This document shows positions 13,274 through 23,081 of a stretch of 52,512 nt of DNA, one piece after another. The translations under genes and the position numbers were made by a program. This DNA comes from Xylanivirga thermophila (GTDB lineage: Bacteria > Bacillota > Clostridia > Caldicoprobacterales > Xylanivirgaceae), in the NCBI RefSeq assembly GCF_004138105.1, contig NZ_RXHQ01000012.1, forward strand, positions 1 to 52,512, in the 5' to 3' direction. A model generated the notes under the pieces. The model did no database searches. It was not told where the DNA came from and saw only the letters and a program-made list of their open reading frames with translations. Positions within the stretch are counted from its first letter, which is position 1. The number at the start of each line of letters is the position of its first letter.

Positions 13274-14644
13274 TTATACCCTTGACATCAATACCACCGT
13301 CTCAACATGTGTCGTGAATGGAAACATATCGACTGGTTGCACTTCTCCCGCCTTGTAACCCCTATCCCATAGATAGCGCAAATCTCTGGCCAAAGTAGCA
13401 GGATTGCAGGATACATACACAATCCTCTCTGGATTAGCCTTGATAAGCGCATCTAAAAGTCTTGCATCACAGCCTTTTCTTGGAGGATCCACCACTGCAA
13501 CATCTATCTTTAATCCATCCTCTACTAACTTTGGTATTACAACTTCCGATTCTCCCTGTATAAATTCTACATTATTTATATCGTTTATCCTAGCATTTTC
13601 TTTGGCATCTTCTCCCGCCTCTTTTACCACCTCTACGCTGTACACCTTTTTCGCATTTTTAGCCAAAAATAGAGATATGGTACCTATACCACTATAGGCA
13701 TCTACCACGATTTCATTTCCCGTAAGATTAGCAAACTCCAGAGCCTTTTTATATAAAATCTCAGTCTGCACAGGATTTACCTGAAAAAATGATAAGGGTG
13801 AGATTTTAAATTTAAACTCTCCTATTGTGTCTACAATATAATCCTTACCCCACAGGGTTATATTTTTATTTCCCAATATTACATTCGTCTTTTCCCGATT
13901 TATATTCTGCACTATGCTGCATATCCCAGGTATACTATTCCGTAGCATATCTATAAGTTTGTCCTTATGGGGCAAACTTGAACCATTGGTTACTATGATC
14001 ACCATAACCTGACCACTTTTAAAGCCTACCTTTGTAACTATATGCCGTATTATGCCTCTATGCTTTATTTCATCATATATGGATATGTCATATTCCTTTA
14101 TAAATTGCCTTATAATATGTATGATATCATCATTTATTCCATGCTGTATAAAACAGGTATCCATATCTATTATGTCATGACTCCGTGGGGCATAAAAACC
14201 TATAGCTAAGCTATCCCTAACAAGCCCCACCGGAAACTGTGCTTTATTTCTATATCCTAGTAGATCATCCATACCAATGGTTGGATGGATCTTTAAATCA
14301 TAAATCTTTGCTATGCGCTCCATTGCATCCTTTACCAATCTGGTCTTGTAATCCAATTGAGCTTTATAATTAAGATGCTGTAATTGACATCCCCCACACC
14401 TTGTACTATATGGGCAAAAGGGTTCTACCCTATATGGTGATGGCTCTATTATCTCCATAAGCTTGCCATATCCATAATTTTTATTTATCTTTATAACCTT
14501 TATCCGTACCTTTTCTTCTGGAATAGCCCCAGAAATAAAGAGGGTATATCCCTCTATCCTGCCTATCCCTTCACCATTTATGCCCATATTTTCTATCGTT
14601 AGTATGTATTCTTCATTTTTCTTAACTGGCAAATCGCGACTCAT
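13274..14644 (-). CDS. rlmD: 23S rRNA (uracil-5-)-methyltransferase, RumA/RlmCD family
   Basis: A 456-residue SAM-dependent RNA methyltransferase that makes m5U in 23S rRNA. A TRAM domain (about 8-65) is followed by the iron-sulfur cysteines (Cys77, Cys83, Cys86 in CPYSTRCGGC, and Cys164). The Rossmann-fold methylase has VDAYSGIGTISLFLA, DPPRKG and the catalytic cysteine in YVSCNPATL. The C-terminus DMFPFTTHVETVVLMSRV is intact. ATG 14644 follows GGAGGTGG; an upstream reading to 14695 lacks support. Last gene of the dnaE-pfkA-pyk run. Its 3' end is a known hot spot for mobile elements in Bacillota. Three orphan copies of that end lie in the adjoining island, so the current tail may have been supplied by module 1. 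Confidence 0.92.
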   Translation of the reverse strand: MSRDLPVKKNEEYILTIENMGINGEGIGRIEGYTLFISGAIPEEKVRIKVIKINKNYGYGKLMEIIEPSPYRVEPFCPYSTRCGGCQLQHLNYKAQLDYKTRLVKDAMERIAKIYDLKIHPTIGMDDLLGYRNKAQFPVGLVRDSLAIGFYAPRSHDIIDMDTCFIQHGINDDIIHIIRQFIKEYDISIYDEIKHRGIIRHIVTKVGFKSGQVMVIIVTNGSSLPHKDKLIDMLRNSIPGICSIVQNINREKTNVILGNKNITLWGKDYIVDTIGEFKFKISPLSFFQVNPVQTEILYKKALEFANLTGNEIVVDAYSGIGTISLFLAKNAKKVYSVEVVKEAGEDAKENARINDINNVEFIQGESEVVIPKLVEDGLKIDVAVVDPPRKGCDARLLDALIKANPERIVYVSCNPATLARDLRYLWDRGYKAGEVQPVDMFPFTTHVETVVLMSRV

Positions 14645-14710
14645 CCGCCCACCTCCATAGTCTAAAATGCAAAAAGGAATACTATCTAATAGCATTCCTC
14701 ATTCATATAT

Positions 14711-15142
14711 CTAATCATTCTTAGATTTATTTGCATATTTAACAAATTTACCATATATATCAGGAAAAGCCCTTCTTACATTTATAGGCTTTAAACTAGT
14801 GTCAGTAAAAGCATGCACAGTATATCCATGTACCAATAAACTCTCATCGTTCTGCTTTATTATATCATACTTCATACTTACACGGGCACCCTTTAATTCG
14901 CCTATACTAGTTCTTACAATCACAATATCATCATATCTTGCAGGCTGTTTGTAAAAACAGCGAGTCTCTATAACCGGCATCATAAGCCCAAGATGCTCCA
15001 TTTCAGCATAGTTCATTCCATAGTACTTCATAAATTCTGTCCTGCCCACTTCAAACCACACATAATAGTTTGAATGATGGACTATACCCATTCTATCAGT
15101 TTCCTTATACCTGGCAGTTATAATAGTATCACAAGTATACAT
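14711..15142 (-). CDS. Acyl-CoA thioesterase, 4HBT/YbgC family
   Basis: A 143-residue hot-dog fold protein. YKETDRMGIVHHSNYYVWFE holds the family's catalytic Asp and the helix that begins the active site; GARVSMKYDI is the typical central strand. It should hydrolyse acyl-CoA thioesters in the cytosol; the chain length is not predictable. It lies 26 bases after pyk and 66 bases before rlmD in the same direction, probably in one transcript. Confidence 0.88.
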   Translation of the reverse strand: MYTCDTIITARYKETDRMGIVHHSNYYVWFEVGRTEFMKYYGMNYAEMEHLGLMMPVIETRCFYKQPARYDDIVIVRTSIGELKGARVSMKYDIIKQNDESLLVHGYTVHAFTDTSLKPINVRRAFPDIYGKFVKYANKSKND

Positions 15143-15168
15143 AAAGCATGCCCCCTGTTTAAAATATA

Positions 15169-16599
15169 TTAATGTCCCACCATATGCACCTTTATAAGAT
15201 TGGTGGTACCACTTAAACCCGCTGGCACTCCCGCCGTTATGATCACTGTATCCCCATCCTGTATAATATCTGTCTTACGTGCAATCTCAACAGCACTATC
15301 TATCATATCATCGGTATTGTCAGTATCAGGAGCCATATATGGCATAACCCCCCATATTAGAGCTAATTTCCTATAAACACACTCAGAAGTAGTAGTAGCA
15401 ATTATCGGGTATTTAGGCCTGTATCTTGACACCATCCTAGCTGTATATCCCGATTGTGTAGGGGTAATTATAGCAGATGCATTTAGATCATCTGCAATGG
15501 TGTTGGTCGCATGACTTATTGCGCTAGTTATGGTGTTTTTAGCATCAATATCACATATATTACACCTTTCAAATACCTTCTTATAATCCAGATTGGCCTC
15601 CATCCGTTCAGCTATACGGCACATGGTGGCAAGGGCCTCAACTGGATATTTACCTGCTGCCGTTTCTCCAGATAACATTATGGCATCTGCCCCATCATAT
15701 ATGGCATTTGCTACATCACTGGCTTCAGCCCTTGTAGGTCTGGGATTTCTAATCATTGAATCAAGCATCTGTGTAGCTATAATTACAGGCTTACAAGCCC
15801 TCACACACTTATATATGATCTGCTTTTGTACCACCGGGACATCCTCTGTAGGTATCTCTACTCCAAGATCCCCCCTAGCTATCATTATACCGTCTGCTAC
15901 CTTTATTATATCCTCTATATTATCAACACCCTGCTGATTCTCTATCTTAGCTATTATTTGTATACCTTCTCCACCATTCTCCCCTAGTATGCGACGGATC
16001 TCTCTAACATCATCGGCACTCCGAACAAATGACGCAGCTATATAATCTATATCGTTTTCAATGCCAAACTTTATATCACGTATATCCTTATCAGTAACAG
16101 GAGGTAAGCTTACCGATGTCCCAGGTAAGTTTACCCCCTTGTGATCCCCTATTACACCACCATTTATCACTTTACAATATACTTCAGTACCATCTATCTT
16201 ATCTACATTAAGTTCTATAAGTCCATCATCTAGAAGTATCCTGGATCCAATAGACACATCCTGGGTGATATTGCCATAAGATATGCTGACCCTATTTTCA
16301 TCACCTAATATTTCCTTAGTAGTTAGAATAAACGACTGCCCTTCCTTTAGCACTACCACTTTATCCTTAAATTTTCCTAGCCGAATCTCCGGACCCTTGG
16401 TATCAAGCAATATGGCAACTGGTATCTGCATCTCCCGCCTAAACTTCTTTACCAGTTCTATCCGATTTTTATGTTCTTCATAATCACCATGGGAAAAATT
16501 AAGCCTTACTACATTGGCACCATTTTCGAGTAATTCCTTTACCTTTTCAGGACTTTCACTCGCCGGTCCTATGGTACATATAATCTTTGTTCTTCTCAT
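15169..16599 (-). CDS. pyk: Pyruvate kinase
   Basis: A 476-residue glycolytic enzyme converting phosphoenolpyruvate and ADP to pyruvate and ATP. Recognisable stretches are KIICTIGPAS and NVVRLNFSHGD at the N-terminus, then AKIEN, IARGDLGVEIP, TQMLDSM and SGETAAGKYP, all in the right order. It lacks the extra C-terminal phosphotransfer-like domain found in some Bacillus enzymes. ATG 16599 (MRRTKII) follows AAAGGTGG; GTG 16608 is weaker. It lies 11 bases after pfkA, the usual pfkA-pyk operon of Bacillota. Confidence 0.96.
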   Translation of the reverse strand: MRRTKIICTIGPASESPEKVKELLENGANVVRLNFSHGDYEEHKNRIELVKKFRREMQIPVAILLDTKGPEIRLGKFKDKVVVLKEGQSFILTTKEILGDENRVSISYGNITQDVSIGSRILLDDGLIELNVDKIDGTEVYCKVINGGVIGDHKGVNLPGTSVSLPPVTDKDIRDIKFGIENDIDYIAASFVRSADDVREIRRILGENGGEGIQIIAKIENQQGVDNIEDIIKVADGIMIARGDLGVEIPTEDVPVVQKQIIYKCVRACKPVIIATQMLDSMIRNPRPTRAEASDVANAIYDGADAIMLSGETAAGKYPVEALATMCRIAERMEANLDYKKVFERCNICDIDAKNTITSAISHATNTIADDLNASAIITPTQSGYTARMVSRYRPKYPIIATTTSECVYRKLALIWGVMPYMAPDTDNTDDMIDSAVEIARKTDIIQDGDTVIITAGVPAGLSGTTNLIKVHMVGH

Positions 16600-16610
16600 A
16601 TAAACCACCT

Positions 16611-17570
16611 TTAAATAGATAATACTTTGGATAAGGCGTAAAGTTCTTTATCAAATTCCTTAGTCATAGACAGGGCTTTTTCTATATCCTCATCTATAAT
16701 ACTGTTATTTCTTATGCATACTACCCTATTTCCTATTCCATCCCTCAATAGACCAACTGCATGTGCACCCATACGACTGGCCAATATCCTGTCAAATGAA
16801 GTAGGATTTCCACCCCGTTGTATATGACCCAATATTGTCTCACGTATTTCTATACCAGTTTTAGCTTCTATGATCTTTGCAAATTCAGAGGCATTCCCTA
16901 CACCCTCAGCTAATACTATTATCTGAGATAGCTTTCCCCTTTTTTTACCTTCTAAAAGTCTATTACATATATCATCTACATCAAAGGGTATCTCAGGCAC
17001 TATTATATTTTCTGCGCCTCCGCCTACTCCGGCATAAAGGGCAATATCGCCTGCATTTCGACCCATTACCTGTATAATATTTGCCCTACCATGGGAAGTT
17101 ATGGTATCCCTTATCTTATTTATAGCATCCAGAACTGTATTAACTGCCGTATCAAATCCTATGGAAAAATCTGAACAGGCAATATCATTATCTATGGTGC
17201 CAGGTATAGCAACAGAAGGCACACCCATTCTACTCAATACCTGTGCACCCCTAAATGAACCATCTCCGCCTATTACTACCATACCCTCTATGCCAAAATG
17301 ATTTATCATATCAAGGGCCATCTTCTGCCCTTCAGGGGTTTTAAATTCCTGGCATCTGGCAGTCCTAAGGATAGTACCTCCACGGTGTACTATATCTCCT
17401 ACAGAAGCTACATCCATCTCATCTATCTCACCATGGATAAGACCATTATAACCCCTTTTTACACCTAATACCTTCATATTATTGAATATGGCTGTTCGAA
17501 CAACTGCCCTTATGGCAGCATTCATTCCTGGTGCATCTCCTCCGCTGGTTAAAACTCCAATTGTTTTCAT
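16611..17570 (-). CDS. pfkA: ATP-dependent 6-phosphofructokinase
   Basis: A 319-residue enzyme, the standard length, that phosphorylates fructose 6-phosphate. It has [14 protein letters not shown] at the nucleotide site, GGDGSFRGA, the catalytic TIDNDI with the Asp base, MGRNAGDIA and GHIQRGG. Start ATG 17570 after AGGAGGAG. Operon with pyk. Upstream is a 110-base AT-rich gap in which several promoter-like hexamers occur but none stands out. Confidence 0.97.
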   Translation of the reverse strand: MKTIGVLTSGGDAPGMNAAIRAVVRTAIFNNMKVLGVKRGYNGLIHGEIDEMDVASVGDIVHRGGTILRTARCQEFKTPEGQKMALDMINHFGIEGMVVIGGDGSFRGAQVLSRMGVPSVAIPGTIDNDIACSDFSIGFDTAVNTVLDAINKIRDTITSHGRANIIQVMGRNAGDIALYAGVGGGAENIIVPEIPFDVDDICNRLLEGKKRGKLSQIIVLAEGVGNASEFAKIIEAKTGIEIRETILGHIQRGGNPTSFDRILASRMGAHAVGLLRDGIGNRVVCIRNNSIIDEDIEKALSMTKEFDKELYALSKVLSI

Positions 17571-17681
17571 ATAAACTCCTCCTACCTCTATCAAGGTTAA
17601 CTTAAAAATATAATTTTATCCAAAATTTGGATTATTTTATTCAACCTATATTTTATAATGTACAAACCAATTATAATATCG

Positions 17682-17879
17682 TCAGTATCCTTTATCCACT
17701 AGAATACAACGGGCTTCATAAGCTTCTGACTGAGGAACAAGTATCTCATAGCAATTATCCTGCTCAGATACATTCTTGTATATAGGCCTTGACTTAACTA
17801 AAAAGCCTTCATCCGTCAGCATACTCTGTATGTCTTTGGCAGTATCCTCTGACTGGGCCATATATATAACTATCCACAT
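17682..17879 (-). CDS. Small DUF2007-like protein
   Basis: A 65-residue protein (MWIVIYMAQSEDTAKDIQSM, then LTDEGFLVKSRPI and YEILVPQSEAYEARCIL). The pattern of a strand, a helix that scans for an interval, then YEILVP and a final helix resembles the DUF2007 / PII-like signal-transducer fold found in small Clostridia proteins. AGGAGGG precedes ATG 17879. It lies between mtrB and pfkA in the same direction. The role is unknown. Confidence 0.7.
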   Translation of the reverse strand: MWIVIYMAQSEDTAKDIQSMLTDEGFLVKSRPIYKNVSEQDNCYEILVPQSEAYEARCILVDKGY

Positions 17880-17901
17880 ATCCAGCCCTCCTAATAATTA
17901 A

Positions 17902-18138
17902 TCAATCATCCTGGCTACCTGATAACAAATCCCCATACTTAGTAAGTATCTTTGCCTTACCACGAATCTTTATAGCAGATGTATTTTCCGTAAATTGAGC
18001 AAGCATAACCTCTCCCTTATCTAATTTTTCCGTATGATGAAACTTAGTATCTCTACCCCTTGTCATACCAATTATGCTAACTCCATCCTCTAATGCCAAA
18101 ACGCATACATAATCATCTAAAACCCTATCTTCATCCAT
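17902..18138 (-). CDS. mtrB: trp RNA-binding attenuation protein (TRAP)
   Basis: A 78-residue homologue of Bacillus subtilis TRAP, the 11-mer ring that binds tryptophan and then (G/U)AG repeats in trp leader [23 protein letters not shown] and [22 protein letters not shown] are nearly the Bacillus sequence. The three RNA-contact residues (Bacillus Lys37, Lys56, Arg58) are present here as Lys38, Lys57 and Arg59, and the Thr/Ser tryptophan-pocket stretch NTSAI is kept. ATG 18138 follows GGAGGAGG. No trp gene is nearby and no anti-TRAP is seen, so its targets lie elsewhere. Confidence 0.9.
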   Translation of the reverse strand: MDEDRVLDDYVCVLALEDGVSIIGMTRGRDTKFHHTEKLDKGEVMLAQFTENTSAIKIRGKAKILTKYGDLLSGSQDD

Positions 18139-18187
18139 ACTGCCTATCCTCCTCCAGTTCAAAAGCCTTTTCGAAATCTTCTTTGTT

Positions 18188-18196
18188 ATTATATCA
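18188..18196 (-). promoter_or_regulatory. Extended -10 promoter before mtrB
   Basis: TGATATAAT on the minus strand (18196-18188) is an extended -10 box in the gap between dnaE and mtrB, about 50 bases before the mtrB start. The -35 region is poor. It would give mtrB and the genes after it a start independent of dnaE. Confidence 0.4.
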
Positions 18197-18220
18197 TATA
18201 TAAATACATATATGCTATAA

Positions 18221-21200
18221 CTAGCCCACCAATTTTACCGATTCTCGCCCCAAAATTCTACATAATTCTTCAATTAGCTGATTTTCACACTCCACCCATA
18301 GATCCCGTTCCGCCACAAACCGCTGTCCGCTGCCTTCCATAAATAGATATACTGGGATACTTCCCTGATGACGTTTTAGTACAGGACAGATATCCCTTTG
18401 GATATCTACCGTTTGACCTTTAGGGATCTTCAAATATAACTTTTTGTTTATAGCTTGGCTTGTAAGCGGAGTTATCCTATCGCATATTATCTTTGCGTCC
18501 TCTTCCTCCCTTATGCTTACTTTACCCTTTATAATAACAGTATTATCGTTATCGAGGAACTTTGAATATCTTTGGTATACTGTAGGAAAGACAATAACCT
18601 CTACACTGCCATATAGATCTTCCAATGTTACAAAGGCCATTATGTTATTATTCTTTGTCGCCTTTATCTTTTTTGAAACCACTATACCACCTATTGTTAT
18701 AGGCTGCCCATCTTTTAAGCCACCCTGTACCATTAGATCTTCCTGTCCCTCATCTACTGTTTGCAGATCCAATGTATTATTTAAACGATCAAGTACATCT
18801 TTAAACTGTGATAGTGGATGTCCACTTATATAAACACCTACCATCTCCTTCTCCATGGCTAGCATTATTCTCTGCGGAAATTCCTTTATATCTGGCAGCA
18901 AATCCTTTTCAAATCCCATATCATCATCTTCCGTATCAATGGCATCAAACAATGATACCTGGCCTTCTATATTACGCTTGCGATCCTGATATACGCCATC
19001 TAATACCTTATCATATACTGCCATAAGCTGAGAACGATATACACCAAATGAATCAAAAGCCCCACATTTTATAAGGCTCTCCAGCATACGCTTATTAATG
19101 CCTGCACCCTCTACACTATAGCAAAAATCTACAAAATCCTTAAATTTTCCATTCTTATCCCTTGACCTTATAATATCCTGTATGACGGGAAGACCTACAT
19201 TTTTCACAGCAGCCAGACCAAAACGTATCTTATCTTCCTGAACTGTAAAATTTGCGTAACTCTCATTTACATCAGGGGGTAAAACATCAATACCGTGCCT
19301 TTTAGAATACTGTATATAGGATGCAACCTTACTGCTATTGCCCATTACACTGGTCATAAGGGCAGCCATAAATTCCACCGGATAATAATATTTAAGCCAC
19401 GCTGTCCTATATGCAACAAGGGCATATGCCGCTGCATGGGATTTGTTAAATGCATACTTTGCAAACTCAGACATCTCATCAAATATCCTATTTGCTCCTT
19501 CTTCAGATATACCCCGTCTTATTGCACCGGGTACTAATACATTTCCAGCCCCATCTACAATACCATATATAAAATTTTGCCTCTCCTTTGCCATAACATC
19601 CGTCTTCTTTTTTGCCATGGCACGCCTTACAAGGTCTGCACGCCCAAGGGAATATCCTGCTAGATCCCTTACTATCTGCATGACCTGCTCCTGATATACC
19701 ATACAGCCATAAGTAACCTCAAGTATGGGTGCTAAAGCCTCATCAGTATATCTTATGTTATCCGGATGTGTCCTGTTATCAATATACCTTGGTATCTGAT
19801 CCATTGGCCCCGGTCTATACAAGGATATACCGGCTATTATATCCTCAAACGTATTAGGCCGAAGCTCTTTCATAAACTGCTTCATACCGGCATTTTCCAA
19901 TTGGAATACCCCATCCGTATCCCCTTGAGACAGCATATTATATACCTTTTCATCATCTAATGGTATATTATCTATATCTATATACTCTCCCCTGTTTTGG
20001 GCTATAAGATCTACGGCATCCCTTATTACCGTCAGAGTTCTTAGGCCTAAGAAATCCATCTTTAGCATCCCCAGCTCCTCTATTGTATCCTTTGGAAACT
20101 GGGTAGTTATACAATCATCATTCTTTTGCAATGGAACATAGTCCGTTATTGGATCCTTTGATATAACCACACCAGCTGCATGGGTAGATGCATGCCTCGG
20201 CAATCCTTCAAGGCTTCTGGAAGTATCTATCAGCATCTTTATATTGGCATCCGATTCATAAATTATCCTAAGATCCTTATTTATTTCAAGCGCCCTGTCA
20301 ATGGTCATTCCCAGCTCAAATGGAATCATCTTTGCTATTTTGTCCACATCAGCATATGGCATGTCCATAGCTCGCCCAACATCCCTTATAACCGCTCTAG
20401 CTGCCATGGTCCCAAATGTAATTATCTGGGTTACCTTGTCCTCCCCATATTTTTTAACAACATAATCTATAACCTCCTGCCGCCTTTCGAAGCAGAAATC
20501 TATATCTATATCCGGCATACTTATACGCTCTGGATTTAAAAATCTTTCAAACAGTAAATTATATTTAAGAGGATCTATTTGAGTAATACCAAGTGCATAG
20601 GAAACTAGACTGCCTGCTGCGCTTCCACGACCTGGTCCTACCATAATGCCATTATCCTTAGCAAATTTTATAAAATCCCATACTATAAGGAAATAATCTA
20701 CATAGCCCATATCCTCTATAACGCCTAATTCATATTCAATACGATCCTTTATATCTTCAGTAACATCCTTATACCTTTTTTTAAGGCCTCCATAGCATAA
20801 TTTCCTAAGGTATTCATTTGCTCGATAGCCTTCAGGCACATCATAGGAAGGTAGATGCATGGTATCAAAATCGAACTCCACATTACATCTCTCTGCAATA
20901 CGATTTGTATTATCAATGGCCTCAGGATAGTCTGAAAAAAGCTCGCTCATTTCAAGCTTAGATTTTAGATAAAATTCCTGTGTTTCGAATTTTAGCCTAT
21001 TTTCATCATTTATAGTCTTACCCGTTTGAATACACAAAAGTACATCATGGGCGTTCGCATCTTCCTGGTCTATATAATGTATATCATTGGTGGCCACAAG
21101 TGGTATCTCCAATTTTTTAGCTAAACTAACTAATTTTCCGTTCACCATCTTTTGTTCAGCCAATCCATGATCCTGTAATTCTATATAAAAATTATCTGGT

Positions 21201-21700
21201 CCAAACATATTTTTAAGTCTAAGTGCCAATGTCTCCGCCTGTTCATCCTGCCCATTAAGTAAATGTTTTGGTATATCCCCAGCTATACAAGCACTCAAAG
21301 CAATAAGGCCATCGCTATACTTTTCTAAAATATCATAATCTATCCTAGGTTTGTAGTAAAAGCCCTCAATAAATCCTAAGGATACCAGTTTTGTAAGGTT
21401 TTTATATCCTTCATTATTCCTCGCCAAAAGTACCAAATGGGCATAGTTACTATCATAACGACCTTCCTTGTCATGCATAGAACGTGGGGCTACATACACC
21501 TCACATCCTATTATAGGATGTATACCCCTTTTCTTTGCCTCTTTATAAAAATCTACTACTCCATACATAACTCCGTGGTCAGTTATGGCAATACTACTCA
21601 TCCCCAGCTCCTTACATCGATCAAGAAGCTTTGGTATTCTGCATGCTCCATCCAACAAGCTGTATTCAGTATGCACATGTAAATGGGTAAAAGCAGACAT
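18221..21700 (-). CDS. dnaE: DNA polymerase III alpha subunit, DnaE
   Basis: A 1159-residue replicative polymerase. The N-terminal PHP domain (about 4-210) opens with [17 protein letters not shown]. The palm carries [15 protein letters not shown] and the catalytic aspartates in PDIDIDF. Fingers and helix-hairpin-helix regions follow, then an OB fold near 990-1080 ([11 protein letters not shown]) and a C-terminal domain. Full length for DnaE1-type enzymes (about 1150). In Bacillota it works with PolC, probably on the lagging strand. ATG 21700 follows GGGAGG. First gene of the run down to rlmD. Confidence 0.97.
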   Translation of the reverse strand: MSAFTHLHVHTEYSLLDGACRIPKLLDRCKELGMSSIAITDHGVMYGVVDFYKEAKKRGIHPIIGCEVYVAPRSMHDKEGRYDSNYAHLVLLARNNEGYKNLTKLVSLGFIEGFYYKPRIDYDILEKYSDGLIALSACIAGDIPKHLLNGQDEQAETLALRLKNMFGPDNFYIELQDHGLAEQKMVNGKLVSLAKKLEIPLVATNDIHYIDQEDANAHDVLLCIQTGKTINDENRLKFETQEFYLKSKLEMSELFSDYPEAIDNTNRIAERCNVEFDFDTMHLPSYDVPEGYRANEYLRKLCYGGLKKRYKDVTEDIKDRIEYELGVIEDMGYVDYFLIVWDFIKFAKDNGIMVGPGRGSAAGSLVSYALGITQIDPLKYNLLFERFLNPERISMPDIDIDFCFERRQEVIDYVVKKYGEDKVTQIITFGTMAARAVIRDVGRAMDMPYADVDKIAKMIPFELGMTIDRALEINKDLRIIYESDANIKMLIDTSRSLEGLPRHASTHAAGVVISKDPITDYVPLQKNDDCITTQFPKDTIEELGMLKMDFLGLRTLTVIRDAVDLIAQNRGEYIDIDNIPLDDEKVYNMLSQGDTDGVFQLENAGMKQFMKELRPNTFEDIIAGISLYRPGPMDQIPRYIDNRTHPDNIRYTDEALAPILEVTYGCMVYQEQVMQIVRDLAGYSLGRADLVRRAMAKKKTDVMAKERQNFIYGIVDGAGNVLVPGAIRRGISEEGANRIFDEMSEFAKYAFNKSHAAAYALVAYRTAWLKYYYPVEFMAALMTSVMGNSSKVASYIQYSKRHGIDVLPPDVNESYANFTVQEDKIRFGLAAVKNVGLPVIQDIIRSRDKNGKFKDFVDFCYSVEGAGINKRMLESLIKCGAFDSFGVYRSQLMAVYDKVLDGVYQDRKRNIEGQVSLFDAIDTEDDDMGFEKDLLPDIKEFPQRIMLAMEKEMVGVYISGHPLSQFKDVLDRLNNTLDLQTVDEGQEDLMVQGGLKDGQPITIGGIVVSKKIKATKNNNIMAFVTLEDLYGSVEVIVFPTVYQRYSKFLDNDNTVIIKGKVSIREEEDAKIICDRITPLTSQAINKKLYLKIPKGQTVDIQRDICPVLKRHQGSIPVYLFMEGSGQRFVAERDLWVECENQLIEELCRILGRESVKLVG

Positions 21701-21730
21701 ATAGTTATTCCTCCCTTATCATCTGCTTAC

Positions 21731-21759
21731 ATTTTATCATTCCGACATTAAATATACAA
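21731..21759 (-). promoter_or_regulatory. dnaE promoter
   Basis: TTGTAT (21759-21754) and TAAAAT (21736-21731) on the minus strand are exactly 17 bases apart, about 30 bases before the dnaE ATG and directly behind the crh terminator. Confidence 0.55.
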
Positions 21760-21774
21760 TAAAGAACAAAAAAA

Positions 21775-21794
21775 GCAACTTGATAACAAGTTGC
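21775..21794 (-). terminator. Intrinsic terminator after crh
   Basis: GCAACTTG and CAAGTTGC form an 8-bp stem with a 4-base loop. On the minus strand this is followed by a run of seven T. The crh stop codon abuts the stem. It separates the crh operon from dnaE. Confidence 0.88.
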
Positions 21795-22088
21795 CTATTT
21801 TGTCGCCTTACTATTCACCTCAGGCATATCCGCAAAATTGGAGTTGATAAGCTTCTTCATGGCATCCATAGCCTCTTTTTCATCTTTACCTTCTATTTTT
21901 AAGGTAATTTCATCACCCTGCGCCACACCAAGGGACATAACTCCCATTATACTCTTTGCATTTATCTTTTTAGCATCCTTTTGAATCCATATATTAGATG
22001 AAAATTTACTGGCTATCTGCACAAATAATGCAGCCGGTCTGGCCCTTAATCCTGATTGATGGGTGATTTTGACTACGCTTTGAACCAC
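21795..22088 (-). CDS. crh: Crh: HPr-like catabolite repression regulator (His15 replaced by Arg)
   Basis: A 97-residue HPr-fold protein. HPr has the phosphocarrier histidine at position 15 (GIHARPA) and B. subtilis Crh has Gln there. Here residue 15 is Arg (SGLRARPAALFVQ), so it cannot pass phosphate in the PTS. The regulatory site Ser46 in NAKSIMGVMSLG is intact, so HprK (28937-29878) could phosphorylate it to make a CcpA corepressor. The whiA-yvcK-rapZ neighbourhood is that of crh, not ptsH. It starts at GTG 22088, adjoining the whiA stop with GGGGGAG inside the whiA end, so it is coupled to whiA. Confidence 0.9.
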   Translation of the reverse strand: MVQSVVKITHQSGLRARPAALFVQIASKFSSNIWIQKDAKKINAKSIMGVMSLGVAQGDEITLKIEGKDEKEAMDAMKKLINSNFADMPEVNSKATK

Positions 22089-23051
22089 TTAAATCTCCCC
22101 CTTTTTAATTCTCAGATCATCAGCTAACTGATCTAACTTTCTGAGCCTATGATTAACCCCTGACTTACCCATAGGTGGTGAAAGCATCTGGCCCAATTCC
22201 TTTAAACTGGCATCGGGATAATTCAGCCTAAGCTCCGCTATCTCCTTTAGAGAATGGGGCAATTTCTGATATTCACTATTTTCCTTTAAATATTTAATAT
22301 TATCGATCTGTCTTAAAGAAGCGTTTACCGTTTTACCCAAATTAGCCGTTTCACAGTTAACAATCCTATTTATATTATTGCGCATATCTTTATAAATTCT
22401 TATATTCTCTAAATTTAAAAGGGCAGTATGGGCCCCAATAATGCTAAATAGATTTACGATATGCTCCCCTTCTTTTAAGTATACCACAAAATTATTTTTA
22501 CGCTCAACAATTTTTGCATGAAGATCAAAATAATTTAAAAGCTCACATAAATCCTCACTGTATTCATTCCTATGGGATACAAATTCCAGGTGATACCCCT
22601 TCTCAGGATCACTTACCGAACCACCGCCTAAAAATGCCCCCCTTAGATATGCACGCTTACAGCATGGTCTTCTGATAAGGTCCTCATGTATACCGCTACA
22701 TACATTGTTTTTACCATCTCTATCCCTATAAAAAATATATATGTCAGATAATATGCGTTTTGAATAGACGGATTGCGGTATGAGCAAAAGATAACTATTA
22801 TTTTTCCTTAATCTTTTATTTTTTCTCACCAGTATCTCCGGATTTATCCCGTATAATTCCTTTATAAGCATAAAAGCGCGCCTGGCAATACATGCATTTT
22901 CTGTCGTTATACATATTCCTACCCTATCACGTCCGGCCAATTTTATAGTACCACTGGTGTGAATAATGGCAGCAAGCTCAGCTATCTTGCAACAATCCCT
23001 CTCCACCGTCACCCGGCATAATTCAGCCTTTACCTTGGAGGAGAATGACAT
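22089..23051 (-). CDS. whiA: WhiA, LAGLIDADG-like regulator of division
   Basis: A 320-residue protein with a degenerate LAGLIDADG-homing-endonuclease-like region (about 15-210; RRPCCKRAYLRGAFLGGGSV) and a C-terminal helix-turn-helix (about 225-310; LKELGQMLSPPMGKSGVNHR). In Bacillus and Streptomyces WhiA binds DNA and affects cell division and chromosome segregation. ATG 23051 (MSFSSKVKAE) follows AGAGGTGG. It sits between yvcK and crh in the order conserved across Bacillota. Confidence 0.95.
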   Translation of the reverse strand: MSFSSKVKAELCRVTVERDCCKIAELAAIIHTSGTIKLAGRDRVGICITTENACIARRAFMLIKELYGINPEILVRKNKRLRKNNSYLLLIPQSVYSKRILSDIYIFYRDRDGKNNVCSGIHEDLIRRPCCKRAYLRGAFLGGGSVSDPEKGYHLEFVSHRNEYSEDLCELLNYFDLHAKIVERKNNFVVYLKEGEHIVNLFSIIGAHTALLNLENIRIYKDMRNNINRIVNCETANLGKTVNASLRQIDNIKYLKENSEYQKLPHSLKEIAELRLNYPDASLKELGQMLSPPMGKSGVNHRLRKLDQLADDLRIKKGEI

Positions 23052-23081
23052 ATAAGCCACCTCTTTTCTATCGTAAAGCCA

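Noticed and set aside
15593-15937. Long antisense open frames inside pyk, fhs, the PBP gene, yvcK and dnaE
   Set aside because: They mirror strongly conserved genes on the other strand and arise from codon bias. None has a start signal or a recognisable protein.
21795-22088. Annotation as the general phosphocarrier HPr (ptsH)
   Set aside because: Residue 15 is Arg, not His, and the gene lies in the whiA-yvcK-rapZ neighbourhood. Crh is the better name.
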